Positions 1 to 7,075 of a stretch of 8,922 bases of DNA are shown here, one piece after another; position 1 is the stretch's first letter; each line of letters begins with the position of its first letter. Source of the DNA: an uncultured Bacteroidales bacterium (GTDB lineage: Bacteria; Bacteroidota; Bacteroidia; Bacteroidales; P3); assembly GCA_947176325.1 (NCBI GenBank), contig CAMWQD010000040.1:1-8922 (forward strand), written 5' to 3'. Below the pieces are notes generated by a model. The model had not been told where the DNA came from and did no database searches. It saw nothing but the letters and a program-made list of their open reading frames with translations. Made by a program: the position numbers and the translations under genes.

Positions 1-178
1 TGAGCCTACGGGAAATCTCGATTTGGAGACCTCCGAAGAAATCATGAAACTGTTGGTGGATATCAGCCATAACGGCTGTGCGATGCTCGTGGCTACTCAC
101 GACTTCCTCATCATCTCCAAATATCCCTCCCACATCTTAGTCTGCAAAGACGGCACGGTGGTGCACGAGGATTTATAA
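1..178 (+). CDS. ftsE: FtsE-type ABC transporter ATP-binding protein, C-terminal fragment
   Basis: This is the last 58 codons of a gene cut by the left edge; the reading frame begins at base 2 and stops at TAA 176-178. The visible part opens with EPTGNLD, the end of Walker B plus the D-loop of ABC ATPases, and continues to the H-loop (LVATHDF, about residues 29-35 of the fragment), where the switch histidine senses ATP. It closes with the usual CKDG beta-hairpin. In the family, FtsE pairs with the membrane protein FtsX and couples ATP hydrolysis to activation of periplasmic peptidoglycan hydrolases at the division site. The short tail after the H-loop and the wording of the EPTGNLD segment resemble Bacteroidota FtsE. 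Related MacB/LolD-type ATPases share these motifs, so the symbol is tentative; Walker A and the LSGGQ signature lie outside the window. The gene converges on the Dus gene and overlaps it by 6 bp. Confidence 0.72.
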   Translation, partial: EPTGNLDLETSEEIMKLLVDISHNGCAMLVATHDFLIISKYPSHILVCKDGTVVHEDL

Positions 179-184
179 ATCCTC
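167..184. repeat. Perfect 18-bp palindrome spanning two convergent stop codons
   Basis: GAGGATTTA followed by TAAATCCTC is a perfect inverted repeat with no spacer. It contains TAA (176-178) of the ftsE-like gene on the plus strand and TAA (175-173) of the Dus gene on the minus strand, so both proteins end in the same residues, Glu-Asp-Leu. As RNA it could fold into a 7-bp stem with a TATA loop from either strand. No T-tract follows on either side, so it is not a canonical intrinsic terminator. A bidirectional termination or 3'-end stabilising role is inference only. Confidence 0.6.
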
Positions 185-1093
185 CAAAATCTTACATACG
201 GAATCGTAATCTTTCGACGTCATCAATTTGATTTTCGTCGGCTTGAAATTGGGGACACCCCGAAAGAAACCGGGGTAGTGGATTTTCATTTCCTGCGCCG
301 CCACCCGTTCTCCCTTCAGTTCGATTTCCTTGCGGAACAATTCCAGACATACCGATTTCCGCTCTTCCAAAGAGGGCGAAGTCTGCGAGAAAATCCACGG
401 ATTGCCGATGGCCGCCCGCCCGATAAGCACTCCGTCCACGCCATAATCGTTTTTGGCTTGCAAGGCCTTTTGTACGGAATCGATGTCACCGTTGCCGAAT
501 ACGGGAATTTTTATCCGAGGGTTGGCCTTCACCTTGCCGATAAGCGTCCAATCCGCTTTCCCCGCATAGAGTTGCGAGCGGGTGCGTCCGTGAATGCTGA
601 TGCCGGCAATGCCCACGTCCTGCAATCTCTCCGCCACCTCCACAATCGGCTTGTTGCTTTCGTCCCAACCCAAGCGCGTCTTTACGGTGACAGGCAGGCC
701 GAAAGCCTCCATAGCCCGCACTACGGCGCCCGTAAGACGTACCATTTTCGGAATATCCTGTAGAATGCCCGAGCCCGCGCCCCGACTCACGATTTTCTTG
801 ACGGGACAGCCCCAGTTGATGTCGATGAAGTCGGGTTTCTGTGCGGCGGCGATTTCGGCCGCCCCCCGCAGACTTTCTTCGTCGCTGCCGAAAATCTGAA
901 TGCCTATCGGCCGCTCTTCGGGCAGAAAAGACATCTTGCACAAACTTTTGGCGGCCTGCCGCACCAAGGCGTCGGACGAAATGAATTCGCTCACCGTTAC
1001 ATCGGCGCCGAATCTCTTGCAGATACTGCGGAAAGGCGCATCGGTCACCGCCTCCATAGGGGCGAGCCAAAGCGAGAAATCACCAAAATCCAC
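173..1093 (-). CDS. dus: tRNA-dihydrouridine synthase (Dus family)
   Basis: The product is a 306-aa FMN-dependent enzyme that reduces uridine to dihydrouridine in the D-loop region of tRNA, using NAD(P)H, in the cytoplasm. An N-terminal TIM barrel starts with LAPMEAVTD (residues 10-18). The catalytic-loop motif NWGCPVKK (93-100) places the general-acid cysteine at Cys96. FMN-site residues follow in VKTRLGW (Lys138), SIHGRTR (His168), FGNGD (199-203) and GRAAIGNPW (225-233). The C-terminal helical tRNA-binding part is present and the length is normal, so the gene looks intact. The start is GTG at 1093; the codon two upstream in the same frame is TAA, the stop of the kinase gene, so no earlier start is possible. 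The next in-frame Met (residue 13) would break the barrel motif. It is the last gene of the minus-strand operon, 3 bp after the kinase gene. Which uridine it modifies (DusA, B or C type) cannot be told with certainty; it looks closest to the DusB-like bacterial group. Confidence 0.93.
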   Translation of the reverse strand: MDFGDFSLWLAPMEAVTDAPFRSICKRFGADVTVSEFISSDALVRQAAKSLCKMSFLPEERPIGIQIFGSDEESLRGAAEIAAAQKPDFIDINWGCPVKKIVSRGAGSGILQDIPKMVRLTGAVVRAMEAFGLPVTVKTRLGWDESNKPIVEVAERLQDVGIAGISIHGRTRSQLYAGKADWTLIGKVKANPRIKIPVFGNGDIDSVQKALQAKNDYGVDGVLIGRAAIGNPWIFSQTSPSLEERKSVCLELFRKEIELKGERVAAQEMKIHYPGFFRGVPNFKPTKIKLMTSKDYDSVCKILEDL

Positions 1094-1096
1094 GGT

Positions 1097-2089
1097 TTAG
1101 CCCTGTTTCTCAATCTCCCGCACCCGCGGCAAGATTTCGTTCCACTTTTCTTTGTCGAGTTTGGGCCCCACCACTTTCACCACTTCGGTGGCGATCATCG
1201 AAGCGATATCGCCGCAGGTCTGCGTGGAGAGGCCTTTGCTTTTGCCGTAGAGGAAGCCCGCCGCATAGCTGTCGCCCGCACCGTTGCTGTCGATACGGTT
1301 CACCTTTTCGGCGGTGATGGTATGGAGTTTGCCGTTGTCCATCACGATGGAACCCCGCGAACCGAGTTTCACGATAGCCGTAGGCACCTGTTTGGCGAGA
1401 ATGGAGAGCGCCTCCAATTCCTTCTTGTCGGTATAGGCCAAGGCTTCTTCTTCGTTGGCGAAGACGATATCGACACCCCGGTTCAGAATCTTGTGCAGGA
1501 AATTACGATGCTCCACCACCACATTATAGCTGGCCAAGTCGAGCGACACCTTCAGCCGGGCTTCTTTGGCCAAGGCGATGGCACGTTCCATAAGCTCGTA
1601 ATTCTGCACCAAATATCCCTCAATATGCAGATAGCCGTAGCCCTCGAACATATCGGGGCGCAAGTCTTGGGCCGCCAGCGTGGAGGCCGCGCCCAGGAAA
1701 GTGGCGAAAGTGCGCTCGGCGTCGGGGCTCATCAAGGTGATGGCCGTGCCGGTGGGAATGGTCGAGTAGGTGAAGTGCGGCGTGATGCCGTGCTCCTTGA
1801 GGTCTTGCGTATAGAATTCGCCGCGCGGGTCGTTCTTGCCCGTGCAGCCGATAAAACCGCAGCCTCCGCCCAGCGACGCCACGGCGGAAATGGTGTTGGA
1901 GGCCGAACCGCCCGAAGTCAAGGTCGGGTTTTCGTTCTTGAAGTAAGAGAGAATCTTGCCGGCCCGTTGCCAATCCACCAACGTCATGCTACCCTTGGGC
2001 AACTGCAAATCCACCAGAGCCTCGTCCGAGGGCAGGTGGTAAATCATATCCACCAAGGCGTTGCCGATACCTAAAATCTTGTTTTCCAT
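1097..2089 (-). CDS. Adenosine kinase-like PfkB/ribokinase-family sugar kinase
   Basis: The product is a 330-aa cytoplasmic kinase of the PfkB family, probably phosphorylating adenosine to AMP in purine salvage. The N-terminal substrate half has GNALVDM (9-15) and the glycine-rich GGSASNT (60-66), which contacts the ribose in this family. The C-terminal PfkB signature DSNGAGDSYAAGF (267-279) carries the anion hole and the catalytic base Asp273. The lid segment GCTGKNDPRG (81-90) is also typical. Length is normal for bacterial adenosine-kinase-like proteins. Substrate is inferred: relatives act on inosine-guanosine, ribose or fructose, and motifs alone do not settle this, although Bacteroidota homologues of this type are generally annotated as adenosine kinase. 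The start is ATG at 2089, 12 bp after the thioesterase stop. The stop TAA (1099-1097) is in the same frame as the following dus gene and is separated from its GTG by one codon, suggesting translational coupling. Confidence 0.88.
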   Translation of the reverse strand: MENKILGIGNALVDMIYHLPSDEALVDLQLPKGSMTLVDWQRAGKILSYFKNENPTLTSGGSASNTISAVASLGGGCGFIGCTGKNDPRGEFYTQDLKEHGITPHFTYSTIPTGTAITLMSPDAERTFATFLGAASTLAAQDLRPDMFEGYGYLHIEGYLVQNYELMERAIALAKEARLKVSLDLASYNVVVEHRNFLHKILNRGVDIVFANEEEALAYTDKKELEALSILAKQVPTAIVKLGSRGSIVMDNGKLHTITAEKVNRIDSNGAGDSYAAGFLYGKSKGLSTQTCGDIASMIATEVVKVVGPKLDKEKWNEILPRVREIEKQG

Positions 2090-2101
2090 ACGTGCGCTCT
2101 T

Positions 2102-2497
2102 TTACTTCTCCAAAACTTGCATGAACTTCTCCCTCCACAGGTCGGGCATATCGAACGAACCCTGCCGCACGGCATCGTAGGTGGAAAGCACGCCGTAGGA
2201 GTCGGCATGAATGTCGCCGGTGCGGGCATTGACGATATGCTGGGTGATGCCGATACTGCGGTTGCCCACTTTGGTGACGCGGGTGTCCAGCACCACTTCG
2301 TCGTTCCGAAGCACCTGCTTGCGGAAATTGGTTTCCAGATGCACCATCACCACACTCTTGCCTTTGGGATCCATATCGGGAATAAGGGATGTGAGCAGGG
2401 CAAAGCGTCCCGTATCGAACCACTCGGCATAAATGGCATTGTTCACATGCCCGTAGATATCAATGTCCGTGAAACGGATCTGCAAGGGTAGTTTCAT
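2102..2497 (-). CDS. Acyl-CoA thioesterase, hotdog fold (4HBT/YbgC-like)
   Basis: The product is a 131-aa small cytoplasmic protein of the 4-hydroxybenzoyl-CoA thioesterase class, hydrolysing an acyl-CoA or acyl-ACP thioester. The diagnostic N-terminal motif runs from RFTDID (8-13) through YGHVNNAIYAEWFD (15-28): Asp13 aligns with the catalytic Asp of Pseudomonas 4HBT, and the HVNN stretch begins the central hotdog helix. The rest matches the fold's beta-sheet, and the length is typical for a single-domain hotdog. I chose ATG at 2497; an in-frame TTG at 2515 would add six residues and overlap the preceding gene's stop, which is less likely because the family usually begins just before the motif. 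With ATG, the gene starts 7 bp after the stop of the T9SS cargo gene. The physiological acyl substrate is unknown; lipid turnover or fatty-acid proof-reading are possibilities only. Confidence 0.87.
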   Translation of the reverse strand: MKLPLQIRFTDIDIYGHVNNAIYAEWFDTGRFALLTSLIPDMDPKGKSVVMVHLETNFRKQVLRNDEVVLDTRVTKVGNRSIGITQHIVNARTGDIHADSYGVLSTYDAVRQGSFDMPDLWREKFMQVLEK

Positions 2498-2504
2498 CGT
2501 GAAA

Positions 2505-4304
2505 TTATCGTACAATCACCAATTTGGAGGAGAGGTTGACGTTTTCACCGCGCAGGGTGACGAAATACAGGCCCGGAACGAGGTTCTGCAAGGGCAGTTC
2601 GATGCGGGTGTTTCCGGCTTCCGTACGTACGTTGCCGAGATCCAGCACACAGGCTCCGGTATGGTTCAACACCTGAACACGCACCAAGGCGGTCTTTTCG
2701 GCGGTGAAGGAGATTTCGGCACGATCCTTGGCCGGATTGGGACGGAGCGTGAGCTTCTCTGCCTTTTCCGTCTTTCCGTTGGCGGCGTTCTCGCGGGTGT
2801 CGAGCATAATTATCACACTGTCGGCATATTTGCCGTCGTGACGATAGAATTCCTGTCCCTGCGATACAAAGTTGATGTTACCGGCACCGAATTTGCTGTT
2901 GATGCCGTCGCCCGATTTGTCGTAGACGGTAAGCACATAGCAACCTTTCTCCAAGTTCATCGGCACGCTGTTGACACTGGTTCTGTTTGCACTCAACTCT
3001 TTGTACGGGCCTCCGGTGTAGAGTACGGTGTCTTTGTCCGTATCGCGGAACTTCCAGGTGATATCCTCGCCATAGCGGTCCTGCACCACGTTGAGGGTAA
3101 CGTCCGCATTATGGGTGAAGGCGTAGTTGACGAAAAGGGTTGCCGTGACCGTGGAGGTGGCATCGGCGGGATAAGTTTCGCCGTTCACCGACTTCACTTT
3201 GATTTCCACGGTTTCCTCACCATTGGTTCTGGCGGCGAATGCATCGGTGATAACGCGGACCGACTCTCCGGCCTTCAATATGGAATCGGCTTGGTACGTA
3301 TATTCGGTATTTCCCCAAGAGGTTTGAATGGAGAAGGTTACTTCCGATATATCCTTGCCTACCTGGTTTTTCAAGGTAAATGCAGCCTTGCCGGCCAAAG
3401 CGCACGAATACGAAGGAAGCGTCTCCATATTGCTGAGACTGACTACGGTTTCGGGAGCGTTGACATGCGTGAGTTCGGGTTCGCAGGCACTGAAGATTTC
3501 GGATTGGGATTCGGCTACGAACACCACGAAATTCGTATTGAGAAAATCGAGGGGAATGTTCTTGATGGATTCGGGAAGATTCCATTCGTAGGAGCGGGTG
3601 ATGAGGGAGTCTTTGCCCACGGGGGTCACGATATCGCCCTCGATAGGCGTGAGCATATCGCGCAATACGTGCAGATGGCGGTAGAGGCCGTCTTCGGTAA
3701 CTTGTTCGGGGTTATAGTCGTTGTAGTCTGTTTGTGTGGTAATGATTTCATCCTGCGTCATGGCCACGTGGATATGGTTGGAGGTAGTGCCCGAAACCGC
3801 TCCGGTATAGTAGAGTTGCACGGTGAGCTTGAGTTTGCGGGTAGTCCAATCCAATTCTCCTTTGGCTGCGATGTTCACATACGAATCCATGGCGAAAATA
3901 TCTTGCATGTAATTGTCCCAGTCTATTTCACGAGAACTGCTGCCCCCCATTTCGTAAGAAGTGCCGAATTTGTGGCGGTTGAGGACAGCGGCAGGGAAGC
4001 CCGAAATCTTGAACGTTCTCAACAAAATGTCTCCGTCGGTAGTTCTCAGGTCGAGTTCTTTTGAGGTTGTGGGAACGGCATACTGGCCGGCATGAATATT
4101 GATGGCGAAGAGTTTACCGGGATATTTCTTGAGCAACACAGCCTCGGCATGGTGCCCGTCGGGACAGAAGCCGCAATGGATACCTGTGTATTCTTCTATC
4201 ACGGCTTTGCGTTTTGAGGGTTCTTTGCTCACAAAGACCTCCTGCGCCTGGGCAATGGCCAAGAGCGGGAAAAGTAAAGCCAATAAACCAAAAACCTTTT
4301 TCAT
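2505..4304 (-). CDS. Omp28-like thioredoxin-fold protein with T9SS C-terminal sorting domain
   Basis: The product is a 599-aa exported protein. The signal peptide is clear: MKK followed by a leucine-rich core, with probable cleavage after AIAQA near residue 20. Residues about 32-115 form an Omp28/thioredoxin-like domain: EEYTGIHCGFCP (37-48) holds a CxxC pair (Cys44, Cys47), and SGFPAAV (101-107) supplies the cis-proline loop expected of thioredoxin folds. The middle (about 145-500) is beta-rich with no recognised catalytic motif; DKSGDGI (462-468) looks like an acidic, possibly calcium-binding, loop. The C-terminal 80 residues are a T9SS type A sorting domain: LRPNPAKDRAEISF (520-533), GLYFVTL (578-584) and the terminal SSKLVIVR. 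In the family this domain sends the protein across the outer membrane and is removed during surface attachment. The protein is therefore probably surface-exposed or secreted. Its redox activity and partner are unknown. It sits 12 bp after tcdA with no strong promoter of its own. Confidence 0.88.
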   Translation of the reverse strand: MKKVFGLLALLFPLLAIAQAQEVFVSKEPSKRKAVIEEYTGIHCGFCPDGHHAEAVLLKKYPGKLFAINIHAGQYAVPTTSKELDLRTTDGDILLRTFKISGFPAAVLNRHKFGTSYEMGGSSSREIDWDNYMQDIFAMDSYVNIAAKGELDWTTRKLKLTVQLYYTGAVSGTTSNHIHVAMTQDEIITTQTDYNDYNPEQVTEDGLYRHLHVLRDMLTPIEGDIVTPVGKDSLITRSYEWNLPESIKNIPLDFLNTNFVVFVAESQSEIFSACEPELTHVNAPETVVSLSNMETLPSYSCALAGKAAFTLKNQVGKDISEVTFSIQTSWGNTEYTYQADSILKAGESVRVITDAFAARTNGEETVEIKVKSVNGETYPADATSTVTATLFVNYAFTHNADVTLNVVQDRYGEDITWKFRDTDKDTVLYTGGPYKELSANRTSVNSVPMNLEKGCYVLTVYDKSGDGINSKFGAGNINFVSQGQEFYRHDGKYADSVIIMLDTRENAANGKTEKAEKLTLRPNPAKDRAEISFTAEKTALVRVQVLNHTGACVLDLGNVRTEAGNTRIELPLQNLVPGLYFVTLRGENVNLSSKLVIVR

Positions 4305-4316
4305 GGTAGTATGATG

Positions 4317-5156
4317 TTAGTTGTTATTTACGTCTTCTTCAGACTTGCGAATATACGAAATTTTACGGCGAACGGAAAGGGGAACAGGTAAATCCGAGGA
4401 GACTTTCTCCCCGCATAATTCGCGAATCACCACCGAAGCGCACAGGCAACCCGCTATGGAGGGCATATACGAGACCGTTCCCACCCTCGATTTCTTGTTT
4501 TCCTCGTCCTGCACCTCGCATACGGCCCCTTCGCGTATCCTTTCGGGCGAAAAGACGCTCTGTATGCCTGTATATACGCCCAGTTTATGCAGACGTTTGC
4601 GCAAGACGTCGGCCAAGGGGCAGTTGTAGGTCTGCGAGATGTCGCAGACGGTAAGTTGCGAGGGGTCGGTCTTGCCGCCGGTGCCCATGGCGCTCACCAC
4701 CCTCAAACCCAAATGCGAACAATGATAAAGCAGGTAGATTTTGGGCGAGAGGGTGTCGATGGCATCCACCACATAGTCGAATTTTTCGCTTTGAAGCAAA
4801 TCGACCATAGGTTGATCCTTGAGATAGCGGCAGACGATGTCGAGTTTGAGGGCGGGATTGATGTCGAGCAGGCGTTCCCCGATTACCTCGGCCTTAAAAC
4901 GCCCCATCGTGGAATGCAGGGCGGGAAGCTGGCGATTGAGATTGGATGCGTGCAGACGGTCTCCGTCCACAATCACCATACGTCCTACCCCCGCGCGGGC
5001 GATGCATTCGGCGGCATAGGCTCCCACTCCGCCCAGACCTATCACCAACACCGAGGCACGGCGCAAGGCATCCACCGCCTCGCTTCCCAATAAAAGACGG
5101 GTGCGCGACTGCGGATCTTCCTCGGCGCAGGCCTGTTTCTGTTCGTCGCTATTCAT
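4317..5156 (-). CDS. tcdA: tRNA threonylcarbamoyladenosine dehydratase (TcdA/YgdL, E1-like)
   Basis: The product is a 279-aa cytoplasmic E1-like (ThiF/MoeB/HesA superfamily) enzyme that uses ATP to dehydrate t6A at position 37 of ANN-decoding tRNAs to the cyclic form ct6A. The Rossmann nucleotide site is VIGLGGVGAYAAE (38-50) with VDGD (63-66) binding ATP ribose. The adenylation motif SNLNRQ (71-76) includes the conserved Arg75. DAIDTLSPK (131-139) and GTGGKTDP (158-165) are typical of TcdA. The paired CxxC zinc motifs of MoeB/ThiF are absent, which favours TcdA over those enzymes. I chose ATG at 5156; an in-frame TTG at 5174 would add six residues with no family support. This ATG overlaps the last codons and TAG stop of the upstream protease gene by 8 bp, so the two are probably translationally coupled. 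The C-terminus ends in an Asn run (VNNN), possibly disordered. Confidence 0.92.
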   Translation of the reverse strand: MNSDEQKQACAEEDPQSRTRLLLGSEAVDALRRASVLVIGLGGVGAYAAECIARAGVGRMVIVDGDRLHASNLNRQLPALHSTMGRFKAEVIGERLLDINPALKLDIVCRYLKDQPMVDLLQSEKFDYVVDAIDTLSPKIYLLYHCSHLGLRVVSAMGTGGKTDPSQLTVCDISQTYNCPLADVLRKRLHKLGVYTGIQSVFSPERIREGAVCEVQDEENKKSRVGTVSYMPSIAGCLCASVVIRELCGEKVSSDLPVPLSVRRKISYIRKSEEDVNNN

Positions 5157-6984
5157 GAATGCCCGATTTCTCAAAGAGTTTCTTGTCGTCCAATACCTTC
5201 ACGGCGCGTTCAAAGGCTTCGTCCATTTCGCAAGCCACTTGGTAGTAGTATTCCGAACCATAGAGACGCTGTGCCAAAAGAGCCTTGATCTGCACACGCA
5301 GATAGCGGTCGGAAATGCGGGCGTACTCTTCCTGCGCCGCGTCTTCTTCCTGCGCCTTTTCATTCAGCCATGTTTTCATCCTTTCTTCATCCCATAGCAC
5401 CCGCGCCATATAATCGGTATAGCTTCCGGGGGTTTTGAGCGTGGTATCTGCCTTCATTTCCTTGAGCATATTCTGCAGGAATTCATCGGCGCGGCTTTGT
5501 CTGAAATTGATGTGCTGCACGCCGTTGTCCTGCGCAAAGGCATAGAAATCGGTCATGAAGGCATCGTCCACCTCAAAGTTTTTCTTGAAACTCTTGAAGT
5601 CGGGATAGCGTTGCAGGAGGTCGGCACGGCGGGTGTCGAGGGTTTGCATGACGAATTTGTTGAGAATGTTCTTGCTGCGCAGGGCGATATAATAATCTCC
5701 GGCGCGTTGGGTGTCGACGGGTACGAAGATGTCGGGCACAATGCCGCCGCCTCCGTACACCGCGCGGCCTCCCGAAGTCTGAAAGCGCAGGGAGTCGGGC
5801 AGCTTGATGGAGTCGGGGTGAATCATCTCGCCGTGCTGATAGCGGTTCATGATGTCTTTGTAGTAGGCGTCGAGGCCGTCTTTATAGGGTTTCTGTATGC
5901 AGCGGCCCGAGGGAGTGTAGTAGCGGGCAATGGTGAGCCGCACATTCGATTTGTCGGGCAGATCGAACGGTCTTTGCACCAATCCTTTGCCATAGGAGCG
6001 CCGTCCCACCACAAGCGCGCGGTCGAGATCCTGCAGAGCCCCCGATACAATTTCGCTGGCCGAAGCCGAGCCCTCGTCTATCATCACCACCATACGCCCT
6101 TTCGTAAACGAGCCGTTGGCTTTGGAACGGAATTCCTGACGGGGTTGTGCCTTGCCCTCCATATAGACGATAAGTTTGTCTTTGGGCAGGAACTCGTCGG
6201 CCAGATCCACGGCGATATCTAAATAGCCGCCCGTATTTCCCCGCAAATCGAGAATGAGATTCTGCATGCCCTGCGCCTTGAGTTCGGCCAAGGCCTGCTT
6301 CACCTCCTCGGCGCTACTGCGGGCGAAACGGTTCAATTGGATATAGCCGTCCCGCTTATTGACCATGAAGTAGGTGCTTACGCTGTTGATAGGGATTTTG
6401 TCGCGAATGATCTCGAACACGATTTCGCCTTCGTGTCCGTGGCGAATCACGCCTACTTCCACTTTGGTGCCTTTCTTGCCGCGCAGATTCTTGAATACAA
6501 AATCGTTGGTGGCGTTCTTTCCCGTGGCGTCGAGGGTGTCGATCCGTACGATACGGTCGCCCGAAAGCACACCCACCTTTTCGGAAGGGCCTCCGGAAAT
6601 CACCTCCACCACCACGATGCTGTCTGCGTGAATCTGAAACGAAACGCCGATGCCGTCGAAATTGCCCACCAAAGGTTCGTTGGCCTTTTCCACTTCTTTG
6701 GCGGGAATGAAGGCCGAGTGCGGGTCGAGTTGTTCGAGCATCTCCACGATGCCTTTCTCCACAATGGGCGACATGTCGATGTCTTCCACGTAGGCGTAGC
6801 GGATCATCTGCAGGAGTGTGCCCATTTTGTTCTCCACCAAATTCGGACTGTTGTGTGGCAGAGGCTCCGCAGCGTTTTTGTGGGTTCGTGTCTTCTCCTG
6901 GGCGTGGAGGGACGCGGGAACAAGGCTTGCCGTTGCCAAAACCGAGCAAGCTATCAACGAAACCGGAAATCTGAAAAATCGCAT
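5149..6984 (-). CDS. S41 family C-terminal processing peptidase (CtpA/Prc type)
   Basis: The product is a 611-aa exported serine protease that cleaves near the C-terminus of periplasmic or outer-membrane substrates. An N-terminal signal peptide (1 to about 28, likely cleaved after SLHA) is followed by a helical region (DPHSAFIP at 87-94 is typical), a PDZ domain (about 105-190, with GIGVSF at 111-116) and the S41 core. Catalytic residues are readable: Ser308 in EGSASASEI, Lys333 in YGKGLVQ exactly 25 residues later, and Gln337. LILDLRGNTGGY (243-254) is the conserved strand-loop before the active site. After GGGGIVPD (411-418) comes an approximately 190-residue charged helical extension, common in Bacteroidota members. 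The open frame continues upstream to 7323, but I chose ATG at 6984 because it gives a signal peptide directly; upstream sequence is promoter and the opposite mltD gene. It is the first gene of the operon. In other bacteria Prc/CtpA proteases trim or degrade peptidoglycan hydrolases; here the substrate is unknown. Confidence 0.93.
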   Translation of the reverse strand: MRFFRFPVSLIACSVLATASLVPASLHAQEKTRTHKNAAEPLPHNSPNLVENKMGTLLQMIRYAYVEDIDMSPIVEKGIVEMLEQLDPHSAFIPAKEVEKANEPLVGNFDGIGVSFQIHADSIVVVEVISGGPSEKVGVLSGDRIVRIDTLDATGKNATNDFVFKNLRGKKGTKVEVGVIRHGHEGEIVFEIIRDKIPINSVSTYFMVNKRDGYIQLNRFARSSAEEVKQALAELKAQGMQNLILDLRGNTGGYLDIAVDLADEFLPKDKLIVYMEGKAQPRQEFRSKANGSFTKGRMVVMIDEGSASASEIVSGALQDLDRALVVGRRSYGKGLVQRPFDLPDKSNVRLTIARYYTPSGRCIQKPYKDGLDAYYKDIMNRYQHGEMIHPDSIKLPDSLRFQTSGGRAVYGGGGIVPDIFVPVDTQRAGDYYIALRSKNILNKFVMQTLDTRRADLLQRYPDFKSFKKNFEVDDAFMTDFYAFAQDNGVQHINFRQSRADEFLQNMLKEMKADTTLKTPGSYTDYMARVLWDEERMKTWLNEKAQEEDAAQEEYARISDRYLRVQIKALLAQRLYGSEYYYQVACEMDEAFERAVKVLDDKKLFEKSGIHE

Positions 6985-7008
6985 GGTTCGTAAATTTTTT
7001 ACAAAGGA

Positions 7009-7016
7009 CAAATGTA
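7009..7016 (-). promoter_or_regulatory. Predicted -7 promoter box for the minus-strand operon
   Basis: Read on the minus strand the bases are TACATTTG, an exact match to the Bacteroidota primary-sigma -7 element TAnnTTTG. Transcription would begin a few bases downstream, near 7002-7004, giving a leader of about 18-20 nt before the protease ATG at 6984. The leader is A/T-rich (with AAAAAATTTA), as usual for translation initiation regions in this phylum, which lack a Shine-Dalgarno sequence. I find no good TTTG at the -33 spacing upstream, so the promoter may be weak or activator-dependent. It is the only strong candidate upstream of the six-gene block. Confidence 0.6.
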
Positions 7017-7032
7017 ATGGAATTCGGATAGA

Positions 7033-7065
7033 TTTGGTCTTTGCGCTCAACTTTTCGTATCTTTG
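7033..7065 (+). promoter_or_regulatory. Predicted promoter of mltD (TTTG / TATCTTTG)
   Basis: The -7 box TATCTTTG (7058-7065) matches TAnnTTTG exactly. A TTTG at 7033-7036 lies 21 bp upstream, in the accepted range for the Bacteroidota -33 element; a second TTTG at 7040-7043 is too close at 14 bp. Only 10 bases separate the box from the ATG at 7076, so transcription should start around 7069-7072, leaving a leader of about 4-7 nt. No Shine-Dalgarno sequence is present. Its upstream half abuts the region expected for the opposite promoter's -33 contact. Confidence 0.62.
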
Positions 7066-7075
7066 TAGGTTTGCC

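Noticed and set aside
2463..4064. A 533-codon open frame on the plus strand opposite the T9SS cargo gene
   Set aside because: It lies almost wholly antisense to a gene with clear signal peptide, CxxC and sorting-domain motifs. The translation shows no recognisable domain and is best explained as a codon-usage shadow.
4339..4375. A possible internal promoter ahead of the T9SS cargo gene (minus-strand TATATTCG)
   Set aside because: It misses the TAnnTTTG consensus at one position, lacks a TTTG at proper spacing, and lies inside the tcdA coding sequence.
6818..7075. N-terminal extension of the mltD frame back to base 6818
   Set aside because: It would overlap the start of the protease gene and the promoter boxes; ATG 7076 begins directly with a signal peptide.
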